Part shown: one piece after another, positions 34,829 through 42,429 of the stretch
Position numbering within the stretch: position 1 is the stretch's first letter
Layout: each line of letters starts with the position of its first letter
NCBI RefSeq assembly: GCF_016863655.1
Contig: NZ_BOPH01000072.1
Span: 123,285-187,284 of the forward strand
Reading direction: 5' to 3'
Length of the DNA: 64,000 bases
Origin: Virgisporangium ochraceum
GTDB lineage: Bacteria > Actinomycetota > Actinomycetes > Mycobacteriales > Micromonosporaceae
Made by a program: the position numbers and the translations under genes
The notes under the pieces: generated by a model
Told to the model about the DNA's origin: nothing
Databases searched by the model: none
What the model saw: only the letters and a program-made list of their open reading frames with translations

Positions 34829-35917
34829 TTAGAAGAACGTGATCTCCGAGTCGGCGACCGAAACAGCTGGTTTGTCGCCGGAAGAGGCGCCCCGGCCCGC
34901 CGTGGCACCCGATCCGTGCACCTGGTGCTCCTCCGCCATGGTGTAGTCACGGGCGAGCTCGTCGAGGAGCGCGTTCGAGTCGAGCGGCTTCGGTTCGGGC
35001 TCCCCCGCCGAGTCGGCGACGAGCTCCGGGAACCGGTGGATGTTGTCGCGCAGGTGCTCGAGCACCTGCGTCACGCGGTCCTGGAACTGCAGGCTCACCA
35101 ACGAGTTCGCGATCTCCGACCGGATGCCGATCGCGGCGGTCTCCAGCCGGCTCGACGACTCGCGCGACTCCTCCATGACCGCCTGCAGGTCGTCGAGCAC
35201 CGTCTGCACGTCGGTGTTCGCCATGGCGACCGCCGACCGCTCGTTCTCGGCGTTCGCCTCGGCGTTGGTGAGCACCGACGTGATGGCGCCGCCGACGTTC
35301 GCCACCTTGGTGGCAATGCGCTCACTGGCCTCGCGCGACCGGTCGGCCAGCTGCCGCACCTCCATCGCGACCACGCCGAACGCCGCACCGGCGACGCCGA
35401 CCCGGGCCGCCTCGATCGACGCGTTGAGCGCCAGCAGGTTCGTCTGCCCCGCGATCTCGCCAACCTCCGTGGCCATCTGCTTGAGCTCCTCGTTGAGCCG
35501 CATCAGCGACCGCAGCTCGTTGAGCGCCTCGTGCTTGAGCGCGAGCGTGGAGTCCAACGTGGTCACCACGCCGTTGAGCCGGTCGCGGCCGCGGTCGAAC
35601 GCATGACCCTGGTCGCCACCCACGGCGGCGGTCGACGACGCCAGCACCGAGTCGAGGTCGTCCACGATCCCGCCGAACTGGTTGGAGACGTCGCTGATCG
35701 CGGTCTCCATCTGGCTCCGGCACGAGTCGATCTGCGCCGTCCATACGGGGGCGACCGCGCCGGCGAACTCGGCCACGCTCTGCGCGTAGGCCGCCACCGG
35801 CGTCGCCGCCTCCACTGTGGACGATGACGGGCCACCGCGCCGGCCGCGGCGGCCCAACGCGTAACCACCGGCGCCGCCGGCGGCGAGCGCGAGCAGGATC
35901 ATCAGGGTCTCAGCCAT
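34829..35917 (-). CDS. Single-membrane-helix MCP-like protein with CheZ-like motif
   Basis: The 362-residue protein has one N-terminal membrane segment (about 3-22) and no periplasmic sensor. A helical MCP-type region follows with a tip 'GQTNLLALNASIEAARVGVAGAAFGVVAMEVRQLA' whose usual RAGE-xGRGF is altered to RVGVAGAAF. Near the end lies 'LQFQDRVTQVLEHL' (residues 276-289), whose Q-D-x-x-x-Q spacing equals the CheZ catalytic D143/Q147 element. The protein ends in acidic-aromatic 'DSEITFF'. It may be an atypical transducer or a CheY-phosphate phosphatase. No CheZ, CheC or CheX gene is seen in the operon. ATG at 35917 overlaps the cheB stop by 8 bp. Confidence 0.85.
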   Translation of the reverse strand: MAETLMILLALAAGGAGGYALGRRGRRGGPSSSTVEAATPVAAYAQSVAEFAGAVAPVWTAQIDSCRSQMETAISDVSNQFGGIVDDLDSVLASSTAAVGGDQGHAFDRGRDRLNGVVTTLDSTLALKHEALNELRSLMRLNEELKQMATEVGEIAGQTNLLALNASIEAARVGVAGAAFGVVAMEVRQLADRSREASERIATKVANVGGAITSVLTNAEANAENERSAVAMANTDVQTVLDDLQAVMEESRESSSRLETAAIGIRSEIANSLVSLQFQDRVTQVLEHLRDNIHRFPELVADSAGEPEPKPLDSNALLDELARDYTMAEEHQVHGSGATAGRGASSGDKPAVSVADSEITFF

Positions 35918-36998
35918 GCCGACGGATCACCTCGGCGATCGAGTCCAGGGGTGCCTGCTGCTCGACCGCGCCGAGCTGCACCGCTTCCTTGGGCATCCCG
36001 TACACCACGCAGGTCGCCTCGTCCTGCGCCACCGTCGCGGCGCCGGCGCGGCGCATCTCCAGCAGTCCGCGGGCGCCGTCGTCGCCCATTCCGGTCATGA
36101 TGACGCCCAGCGCGTTCGCGCCGGCCGCCCGCGCCACCGACCGGAACAGCACGTCGACCGACGGGCGGTGCCGGTTGACCGGCGGCCCGTCGAGCACCCG
36201 CACCCGGTACTGGGCACCGTCGCGGACGACCTCGGTGTGCTTCCCGCCCGGAGCGATGAGCGCCCGGCCGGGAAGTACGCGGTCACCGTCGGCGGCCTCC
36301 ATCACGTCGATCGCGCACATCGTGTCGAGCCGGCCGGCGAACGCGGCGGTGAACTGCTCCGGCATGTGCTGCACGACGACGATTCCCGTGCAGTTCTTCG
36401 GGAGTGCGGGCAGCACCTTCTCCAGCGCGTTGGTGCCGCCGGTCGAGGTCCCGATCGCCACCACGCGGTCGGTGCCGACGCCGTACGACGGCGCTCTCAC
36501 CGGTACCGCGGCGCGTGTCGGCGCCGACACCGCGACGGCCGGAACCGCCGGCACCGCCGCGACGCGCGCCGCCGGAACCAACCTGCGGACGTTGCCGGCG
36601 GCCGCGGCCCGGACCGCAGCGACGATGTCGCCGGAGTCGTCCTCCATGAACTTCTTCAGACCGGACGACGGCTTCGGCACGACGCTCACCGCGCCCGCGG
36701 CGAGCGCATCCATCGTGGTGCGCATGCCGTGCTGGGTCAGCGTCGAACAGATGATCACCGGAGTGGGGCGGACCTCCATGATGCGGCGCAGGAACGTGAG
36801 CCCGTCCATCCGCGGCATCTCGATGTCCAGCACCACCACGTCGGGCCACGACTGGTTCATCGCGCTCATCGCGAAGATGGGATCGGCCGCCACGCGCACC
36901 TGGTCGATGTCCGGGCAGCCGCTGAGCCGGGTCGACAGCACCTGTCGGACGACCGCGGAGTCGTCGACGATGAGGACACTGATCGGGCGCCGGCTCAC
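35910..36998 (-). CDS. cheB: Chemotaxis methylesterase/deamidase CheB
   Basis: The 362-residue protein has an N-terminal receiver (phospho-acceptor D58, 'VVVLDIEMPRMDG'), an Ala/Val/Pro linker and the CheB methylesterase domain. Its catalytic Ser185 (GTSTGG), His211 (QHMP) and Asp307 (GMGDDGA) are in the expected order. It removes methyl groups from chemoreceptors as the adaptation partner of CheR. GTG at 36998 overlaps the cheD stop (GTGA). Confidence 0.95.
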   Translation of the reverse strand: MSRRPISVLIVDDSAVVRQVLSTRLSGCPDIDQVRVAADPIFAMSAMNQSWPDVVVLDIEMPRMDGLTFLRRIMEVRPTPVIICSTLTQHGMRTTMDALAAGAVSVVPKPSSGLKKFMEDDSGDIVAAVRAAAAGNVRRLVPAARVAAVPAVPAVAVSAPTRAAVPVRAPSYGVGTDRVVAIGTSTGGTNALEKVLPALPKNCTGIVVVQHMPEQFTAAFAGRLDTMCAIDVMEAADGDRVLPGRALIAPGGKHTEVVRDGAQYRVRVLDGPPVNRHRPSVDVLFRSVARAAGANALGVIMTGMGDDGARGLLEMRRAGAATVAQDEATCVVYGMPKEAVQLGAVEQQAPLDSIAEVIRRHG

Positions 36999-37489
36999 TG
37001 CATGCCCCTCCCCACGCAGTCCTCGTTGTGCCGCAGGCGGATCGCGCCGCTGGTCAGGTCGAGGTCGACCACCCGCGGGCCGGTGCCGCCGACGTGCTCC
37101 GCTCCGACCCGGAACCCGGCCACCCGCAACAGGATCCGCCCGGCCTCCACGTTCTGTCCGGGTACGTCGAAGGCCCGGCTGCGCTGCGACGGGAACTGCG
37201 ACCCGCCACCGAACAGTCCCACCTCGTACTCGTCCGGGCGGGTGCCGTGCCGGTGGACCGCGTCGAGGAACATGCGCACCGCCTCTTCGGCATAGCGGCC
37301 GTCGAGGGCACGCGAGCGGTCGGCGCGGCCGCGTTTCGGGACCACGTAGTGGCACATCCCACCGACCTGCCTCGTGGGGTGCCACACCGTGATCGCCACG
37401 CACGAGCCGAGCAGCGTACGGACCACCGTGACCTGCTCGCCCGGTCGCGAGAAGTAGAAGTCGCCCGGGTGCAACGTGACCTCACCCAT
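36995..37489 (-). CDS. cheD: Chemoreceptor glutamine deamidase CheD
   Basis: A 164-residue CheD protein with the catalytic Cys ('LLGSCVAITV') and His ('GGMCHYVVP'), and the structural 'GLFGGGSQF' segment. It deamidates receptor glutamines and, in other bacteria, assists the CheC phosphatase; no cheC is present here. The ATG overlaps the cheR stop by 8 bp, and its own stop overlaps cheB by GTGA. Confidence 0.93.
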   Translation of the reverse strand: MGEVTLHPGDFYFSRPGEQVTVVRTLLGSCVAITVWHPTRQVGGMCHYVVPKRGRADRSRALDGRYAEEAVRMFLDAVHRHGTRPDEYEVGLFGGGSQFPSQRSRAFDVPGQNVEAGRILLRVAGFRVGAEHVGGTGPRVVDLDLTSGAIRLRHNEDCVGRGMQ

Positions 37490-38318
37490 CGCCGGCTCCG
37501 GGCTGGCGCTGGTAGATGGACGGCTGCGTCATCTTCAGGTCCGCCGGCGCGATGCCGTGCAGGCTCTCGGAGTGGCTGACGATGACGTACCCGCGCGGGT
37601 GCAGCATGTCGGTGAGCCGCCTGACGAGCGCCACCTTCGTGTCGGAGTCGAAGTAGATCATCACGTTGCGCAGCATGATGACGTCGAACCGGCCCAGGTC
37701 CTGCAGGTTGTCGAGCAGGTTCGCGCGCATGAAACGCACCCGGTCGCGCAGTTCGCGCGAGACGGCCATGAGGCCCTCGTACTCGTCGCGGCCGCGGCGG
37801 CAGTACCGGCGCAGCAGCGCGTCCGGGATGCGTTCGGCCGCCGCGATCGGGTAGACGCCGCGCTGCGCCTTGCGCAGCACCGCGGTCGAGATGTCGGTGG
37901 CCACGATCTCCCACTGCCGGCCCGGCATCGCGTCGGCGAGCACCATCGCCGCGGTGTACGCCTCCTCGCCGGTCGAGCCGGCTGCGCTCCACAGCCGCAG
38001 CGGACGGCTGCCGCGGGGTGCCGGTACGACGACGGTGCGCAGGAAGTCGAAGTGCTGCGGCTCGCGGAAGAAGTAGGTCTCGTTGGTGGTCAACGCGTCG
38101 ATCGCGACCCGCACCTCGTCGCCGGCCGTGTGCAGCAGCCGCAGGTACTCCCCGTACGAGGCGAGCCCGAGCTGGCGCAGGCGCTTGTCGAGGCGCCCCA
38201 TGACCAGCGTCTCCTTGCCGGGGGCGAGGAGGATGCCGGTGCGTTGGTGGAGCAGTTCGGCGATGCCGCGGAACTCGTCGCGGGTGATCTGGCGGGGGGC
38301 TCCGGTCGCGACCGTCAC
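37482..38318 (-). CDS. cheR: Chemoreceptor methyltransferase CheR
   Basis: A 278-residue CheR with an N-terminal helical domain ('RDEFRGIAELLHQRTGILLAPGKE') and an S-adenosylmethionine domain ('LRLWSAAGSTGEEAYTAAMVLAD', then 'FDVIMLRNVMIYFD', and 'LHPRGYVIVSHSESLHG' at the end). It methylates receptor glutamates. The GTG start overlaps the cheW stop by GTGA. All enzymes needed for adaptation (CheR, CheB, CheD) are in one operon. Confidence 0.95.
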   Translation of the reverse strand: MTVATGAPRQITRDEFRGIAELLHQRTGILLAPGKETLVMGRLDKRLRQLGLASYGEYLRLLHTAGDEVRVAIDALTTNETYFFREPQHFDFLRTVVVPAPRGSRPLRLWSAAGSTGEEAYTAAMVLADAMPGRQWEIVATDISTAVLRKAQRGVYPIAAAERIPDALLRRYCRRGRDEYEGLMAVSRELRDRVRFMRANLLDNLQDLGRFDVIMLRNVMIYFDSDTKVALVRRLTDMLHPRGYVIVSHSESLHGIAPADLKMTQPSIYQRQPGAGDG

Positions 38319-38866
38319 GGCTCACCCGCGCCGGCCGCCTCGGCCATGGCGTTGTTCAGCGCGGCGATGTCGCGCAGCGACAGCACGCGTCCGATGTCGA
38401 GCACGACGATGAAGTCGTTGTCCCGTTTGGCCATGCCGCTGATGTAGTCGGCCCGGATGCCCGCGCCGAACGCGGGCGCCGGCTCGATGTCGTCCGGGGT
38501 GAACGTCACGACCTTGTTGACGGCGTCGACCAGGACGCCGATCTGCTGGCTCACCAGTTCCTCGGCGCCGACGGCCTCGCTGATGGTGACGATGATGATG
38601 CTGGTGCGCCGGCCGATCACGGTCTCCGCGTGCCCGAACCGCAGCGACAGGTCGATGACCGGAACCGCGCGTCCGCGCAGGTTGATGACACCGCGGATGA
38701 AATCGGGCGTCATCGGCACGGCCGTCAGCGGGCGCTGTTCGAGGATCTCGGTGACGTGGAAGATGTCCAGGGCGTATGCGTCGCCCTGCAACGTGAAGGT
38801 GAGATAGCGGGTCGCCTCGGCGACGGACGCCTCGCTACGGTCCCGGTCCACGCCGATACTGGTCAC
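38315..38866 (-). CDS. cheW: Chemotaxis coupling protein CheW
   Basis: A 183-residue CheW with the SH3-like pair of barrels ('RYLTFTLQGDAYALDIFHVTEILEQ' and 'FIRGVINLRGRAVPVIDLSLRFG'). It links the transducers to CheA. GTG at 38866 has a strong GGGAGGAG site 5-12 bases upstream. It is the first gene of the operon, with a sigma-28-like candidate promoter at 38911-38937, and is divergent from a small membrane-protein gene. Confidence 0.93.
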   Translation of the reverse strand: MTSIGVDRDRSEASVAEATRYLTFTLQGDAYALDIFHVTEILEQRPLTAVPMTPDFIRGVINLRGRAVPVIDLSLRFGHAETVIGRRTSIIIVTISEAVGAEELVSQQIGVLVDAVNKVVTFTPDDIEPAPAFGAGIRADYISGMAKRDNDFIVVLDIGRVLSLRDIAALNNAMAEAAGAGEP

Positions 38867-38910
38867 CGCTGCTCCTCCCGATGTGCCCGGCCAGCGAACG
38901 TCCGACTGTC

Positions 38911-38937
38911 GAATCGGCCGGTCGGTCGCCGGATCAA
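38911..38937 (-). promoter_or_regulatory. Candidate FliA/WhiG-like promoter of the che operon
   Basis: On the minus strand TTGA (38934-38937), 15 bp, then GCCGATTC (38911-38918). The -10 matches GCCGAT exactly; the -35 is weaker. It lies 45 bp before the cheW start. Confidence 0.4.
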
Positions 38938-39030
38938 GGCTTTTGGACCGACAACAACGCGCCACCACCGGGTTAGTGCGATCGGTCACCAGCGGAAGAG
39001 GTGTGAGTCCGGTTCGGGTAGGTTGAACCC

Positions 39031-39369
39031 GTGGCATTCGATTCGCGTCCCCGGCCGGTACGCCGGTCTGCGCGTCGCCGGGTGCCGCTGCTCACCGCGC
39101 TCGCGCTGCTGGTGATGGCCGCCGGCCTCTGGTTCGCCGGAGCCGCCTCCGCACCGGTGCCCGCGCCCAGGCTCCACGCGGCCGAGGCCCGCGTCGCCGC
39201 GGCGGAGGCCGCACACGCCGACGAGCCGGCGCCGGCCGAGGAGCCGCCACCGGCCGTCCCTGCCGCCGGAGCGGTCGAGGCCGCCGCGCCCGTCACCGGG
39301 CCGCTCGCCGCCGTTCAGGTCGCCATCGCGCCGGCGGTCGCCGGTCCGCGGGCCCCGCCGCACAGCTGA
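39031..39369 (+). CDS. Small Ala/Pro-rich membrane protein
   Basis: The predicted 112-residue product has a basic head (RRSARRRVP), one membrane helix (LLTALALLVMAAGLWFAGAA) and an Ala/Pro-rich outside segment. No family is recognised. GTG at 39031 is uncertain, and low complexity makes the call weaker than average. The basic head then helix arrangement and its position beside the pilus operon support a real gene. It is divergent from cheW. Confidence 0.45.
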   Translation: MAFDSRPRPVRRSARRRVPLLTALALLVMAAGLWFAGAASAPVPAPRLHAAEARVAAAEAAHADEPAPAEEPPPAVPAAGAVEAAAPVTGPLAAVQVAIAPAVAGPRAPPHS

Positions 39370-39449
39370 CCCGTCAGCAGCGCGCTCTCGACGCACCACC
39401 CGCGGACCCAGACTGCGATTCACGCTTCCTTCGGAAGGCGCTTTCCCTC

Positions 39450-40652
39450 ATGGACCAGACCTACACGAGCATGATGTCCGGAATCCCCGCCGCGTTGGTG
39501 ATCTGGCTGACGCTGATCGGTGTGAGCGCGGCGGCGTTCGCCATCCTCGCCGCGATCGCCGGCCGCGCCCGCCGCCGCGGCGACACCGCGCCGGCCTACG
39601 TGTCCGGGCCGGCCTTCGCATTGTCGCCGCACACCGGCGACGTGGCTGCCGCGGAGCCGGCCGCCGCGCCGGTCCGCCGCAACGAGGCGGTGCTGCGCGC
39701 GCTGGCGGCCGCCAAGGCGGCCACCGCCGACGAGCCCACGCGCAGCGCAGCGCCGCGGTCGAAGCAGCGGCTCGCCCGGCCGAGGCTGAGCCGCCCGACG
39801 TTCGCGCGGCCCCGGACCGCCCGGTCGGAGACCACCCGCCCGGAGGTCCGCGTGCCGGCACCCCGTGAGCCGGAAGCCGCGGCGACGGCCCCCGAGGTCG
39901 CCGCCACGCCCGAGAACACCGCGCCCCCTGCTACCGCCGCGGCCGACGCGGTCACCGAGGTGATCCGGGCGGTCGAGGTTCCCGAGGCCGTCGAGACCCG
40001 CGGAACGCCCGAGGCCGCCGAAACCCTGCAGGCGCCCGAGGCCGCCGAAACCCTGCAGACGTCCGAGGTTCCGGACGCGCCGCGGTCCGACGAGCAGCGG
40101 TTCGCCGACGAGTTGGCCATCGCGGCCGCGCGGGCCGGGGTCACCGCCGACAGGCGCCAGGCCGAGTGGGAGAACGCCCAACGGGCCGTCGACGCGGCGT
40201 GGGACGCCTACGAGGCCGCGGAGAACGCGGCCAAGCGCGCGATCCGGGCGGCCGCGTTCCCCTCGCCGGAGACGCCGCTGACGCCGGCCGAGTACGCCGA
40301 CCGCGAGAAGTACCTGCACCGCGCCGCGCAGGCCGCGCACGCCCGCGGCGAGCTCGACACCGACCAGCTCATCGACGCGCTGTCGCACCGCAACGGCTTC
40401 GACCCGCGGCTGCACCCGTTCGAGCAGGACGCCCTGCTGCGCCGGCGCACCCGCGACCGGCTGCTGCGCGTCTACCAGGAAGCGGCGGAGGCCGAGCGCG
40501 CCGCGTGGCGGGAGGCCGACCTCGCACGGGCGGCCCAGCGGAGCCTCGACCGGGAGGCGGCGGTCGCCGCCCGGAACGTGTCCGCTCGTCCCGAGCCGGC
40601 CGGTGTCTCCCGTCACATCCGCGTCACCACCCCGGTCTTGTCGCTCAGGTAG
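39450..40652 (+). CDS. Membrane-anchored Ala-rich coiled-coil protein, start of pilus locus
   Basis: A 400-residue product with one N-terminal membrane segment (about 13-37, 'PAALVIWLTLIGVSAAAFAILAAIAG') and a long low-complexity Ala/Pro/Glu linker that includes a 24-bp sequence duplicated at 40008-40031 and 40035-40058 (PEAAETLQ twice). A helical C-terminal half follows ('AEWENAQRAVDAAWDAYEAAENAAKRAIRAA'). No known family. It sits 68 bp before pilB, so it may be a pilus accessory factor specific to this group. Confidence 0.7.
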   Translation: MDQTYTSMMSGIPAALVIWLTLIGVSAAAFAILAAIAGRARRRGDTAPAYVSGPAFALSPHTGDVAAAEPAAAPVRRNEAVLRALAAAKAATADEPTRSAAPRSKQRLARPRLSRPTFARPRTARSETTRPEVRVPAPREPEAAATAPEVAATPENTAPPATAAADAVTEVIRAVEVPEAVETRGTPEAAETLQAPEAAETLQTSEVPDAPRSDEQRFADELAIAAARAGVTADRRQAEWENAQRAVDAAWDAYEAAENAAKRAIRAAAFPSPETPLTPAEYADREKYLHRAAQAAHARGELDTDQLIDALSHRNGFDPRLHPFEQDALLRRRTRDRLLRVYQEAAEAERAAWREADLARAAQRSLDREAAVAARNVSARPEPAGVSRHIRVTTPVLSLR

Positions 40653-40671
40653 CCAGCGGGTCTGCCGATGG
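40645..40671 (+). promoter_or_regulatory. Candidate FliA/WhiG-like promoter of pilB
   Basis: TCAG (40645-40648), 15 bp, GCCGATGG (40664-40671), 50 bp before the pilB ATG and overlapping the stop of the preceding gene. Its -10 is identical to that upstream of the mcp gene. Confidence 0.45.
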
Positions 40672-40689
40672 GAACGACGGAACGTCCGT

Positions 40690-40704
40690 CCTCCCTTCGG
40701 GAGG
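40690..40704 (+). promoter_or_regulatory. Short hairpin in the pilB leader
   Basis: CCTCCC-TTC-GGGAGG forms a 6-bp stem with a three-base loop 17 bp before the ATG. It sequesters a GGGAGG that otherwise resembles a ribosome-binding site; the one nearer the ATG (GGGAGA, 40712-40717) stays free. A similar small hairpin lies at 39425-39437. Confidence 0.3.
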
Positions 40705-40720
40705 CCCAGCCGGGAGACCC

Positions 40721-42391
40721 ATGTACCAGACCGTCCATCCGTTGCTCGAAGCGCTCAAGCAGCGCGGTGCCGATCCGGCCGCGCTCGAACGCGCCGCCGC
40801 TGAGGCCGAGGCGACCGGACGGTCGATCCGGGCCGTCCTCATCAACGACAACATCGTCACCGAGGACGAGCTGACCGCCGCGTCGGCGGAGGCCAACGGG
40901 TTCACGTTCGTCGACCTGTCGACGTTCCGTATCGACGCGGCCGCGACGAACGCGATCCCGCTGCCGATGGTGCTCCGCCACCGCGTGGTCGGCCTGACGA
41001 TCAGCGACCACGAGATCGTCGTCGGCATCACCGACCCCGACGACATCGTCGCGCTCGACGACGTCCGCGCGGCCACCGGTCTCATGGTGCGCCCGGTCGT
41101 GGTCGCCCGCACCGAGATGCGGAAGGTCATCGAGCGGCTGCGCCGCGAGGAGAACGACCTCGCCGACCTCGCGTCGAGCCTGCGCACCGAGGAGACCACC
41201 ACCGTCTCTAACCTGCTGGCCAGCGACGACGACGCGCCGATCGTGCGGTACATCAACTCCCTGCTGGAGCAGGCGATCCAGAACCGCGCGTCGGACCTGC
41301 ACCTGGAACCCACCGAGCACGACCTGCGCATGCGGTACCGGATCGACGGCGTGCTCCACGAGATCGACCGCGTGCCCCGCGACGTGCAGGGCGCGCTCGT
41401 CTCGCGCCTCAAGATCATGTCCAATGTGGACATCACCGAGCGCCGCGTGCCGCAGAACGGCCGCATCACGGTGGAGCTGCGCCAGCGCAAGGTCGACCTG
41501 CGGTTGGCGACGCTGCCCACGGTGTGGGGCGAGAAGGTCGTGCTGCGGGTGCTCGACACCGGCGGCATCGACCTGCAGCTGCGCAAGCTCGGCTTCACCG
41601 AGCGCAACCACGTGCGGTTCTCGAAGTCGTTCAACAAGCCGCACGGGATGGTGCTGGTCACCGGTCCCACCGGATCGGGAAAGAGCACCACGCTCTACGC
41701 GACGCTCGCCGAGATCAGCAAGCCCACCATCAACATCATCACCGTCGAGGACCCGGTCGAGTACCGGCTCGCGGGCATCAACCAGGTGCAGGTGGACGCG
41801 AAGGCCGGCATGACGTTCGCGGCCGTGCTCCCGGCCATCCTGCGATCGGACCCCGACGTCGTGCTCATCGGTGAGATCCGGGACCGGGTCACCGCCCAGC
41901 TCGCCGTCGAGGCCTCGCTCACCGGTCACCTCGTACTGTCCACATTGCACACCAACGACGCGCCCAGCGCCGTCACCCGGCTCATCGAGATGGGCATCGA
42001 GCCGTTCCTCGTCGGCTCCTCGCTCGACGCGGTGCTGGCGCAGCGGCTCGCCCGGCGCCTGTGCGACTGGTGCAAGGAGCAGTACCTGCCCACCGAGGAG
42101 GAGCTGGTCGCCGCCCGCTGGCCGGAGCAGGAGCTCGGTGTGCCGCACTCGCTGTGGAAGCCGGTCGGCTGCAAGACGTGCTCCAACACCGGTTACCGGG
42201 GACGCATGGCGTTGCACGAGGTGATGCCGGTGACGGAGGAGATCGAGCGGCTGGCGATCAAGCGCTCCTCGGCCGGCGAGATCCACACCGTGGCGATCGA
42301 GGAGGGCATGCACGACCTCCGCGTCGACGGCCTGTTCAAGGCGATGGAGGGGCAGACCTCCATCACCGAGGTCCTGCGGGTAGCCATCTAG
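40721..42391 (+). CDS. pilB: Type IV pilus assembly ATPase PilB
   Basis: A 556-residue GspE/PilB ATPase with an N-terminal MshEN-type domain, a linker domain, Walker A 'GPTGSGKST', Asp box 'TVEDPVEY', Walker B 'DPDVVLIGEIRD', His box and a four-Cys zinc site (CDWC and CKTC). The MshEN motif around residues 35-58 ('SIRAVLINDNIVTEDELTAA') has lost the RLG, G10 and Q24 consensus, so c-di-GMP binding is unlikely here. It powers pilus extension and opens the core operon pilB-T-C-A-D-M-N-O. Confidence 0.95.
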   Translation: MYQTVHPLLEALKQRGADPAALERAAAEAEATGRSIRAVLINDNIVTEDELTAASAEANGFTFVDLSTFRIDAAATNAIPLPMVLRHRVVGLTISDHEIVVGITDPDDIVALDDVRAATGLMVRPVVVARTEMRKVIERLRREENDLADLASSLRTEETTTVSNLLASDDDAPIVRYINSLLEQAIQNRASDLHLEPTEHDLRMRYRIDGVLHEIDRVPRDVQGALVSRLKIMSNVDITERRVPQNGRITVELRQRKVDLRLATLPTVWGEKVVLRVLDTGGIDLQLRKLGFTERNHVRFSKSFNKPHGMVLVTGPTGSGKSTTLYATLAEISKPTINIITVEDPVEYRLAGINQVQVDAKAGMTFAAVLPAILRSDPDVVLIGEIRDRVTAQLAVEASLTGHLVLSTLHTNDAPSAVTRLIEMGIEPFLVGSSLDAVLAQRLARRLCDWCKEQYLPTEEELVAARWPEQELGVPHSLWKPVGCKTCSNTGYRGRMALHEVMPVTEEIERLAIKRSSAGEIHTVAIEEGMHDLRVDGLFKAMEGQTSITEVLRVAI

Positions 42392-42429
42392 GAGCGGGAC
42401 AAGCTAAACCGGGGAGCACTCCGGCCGAC

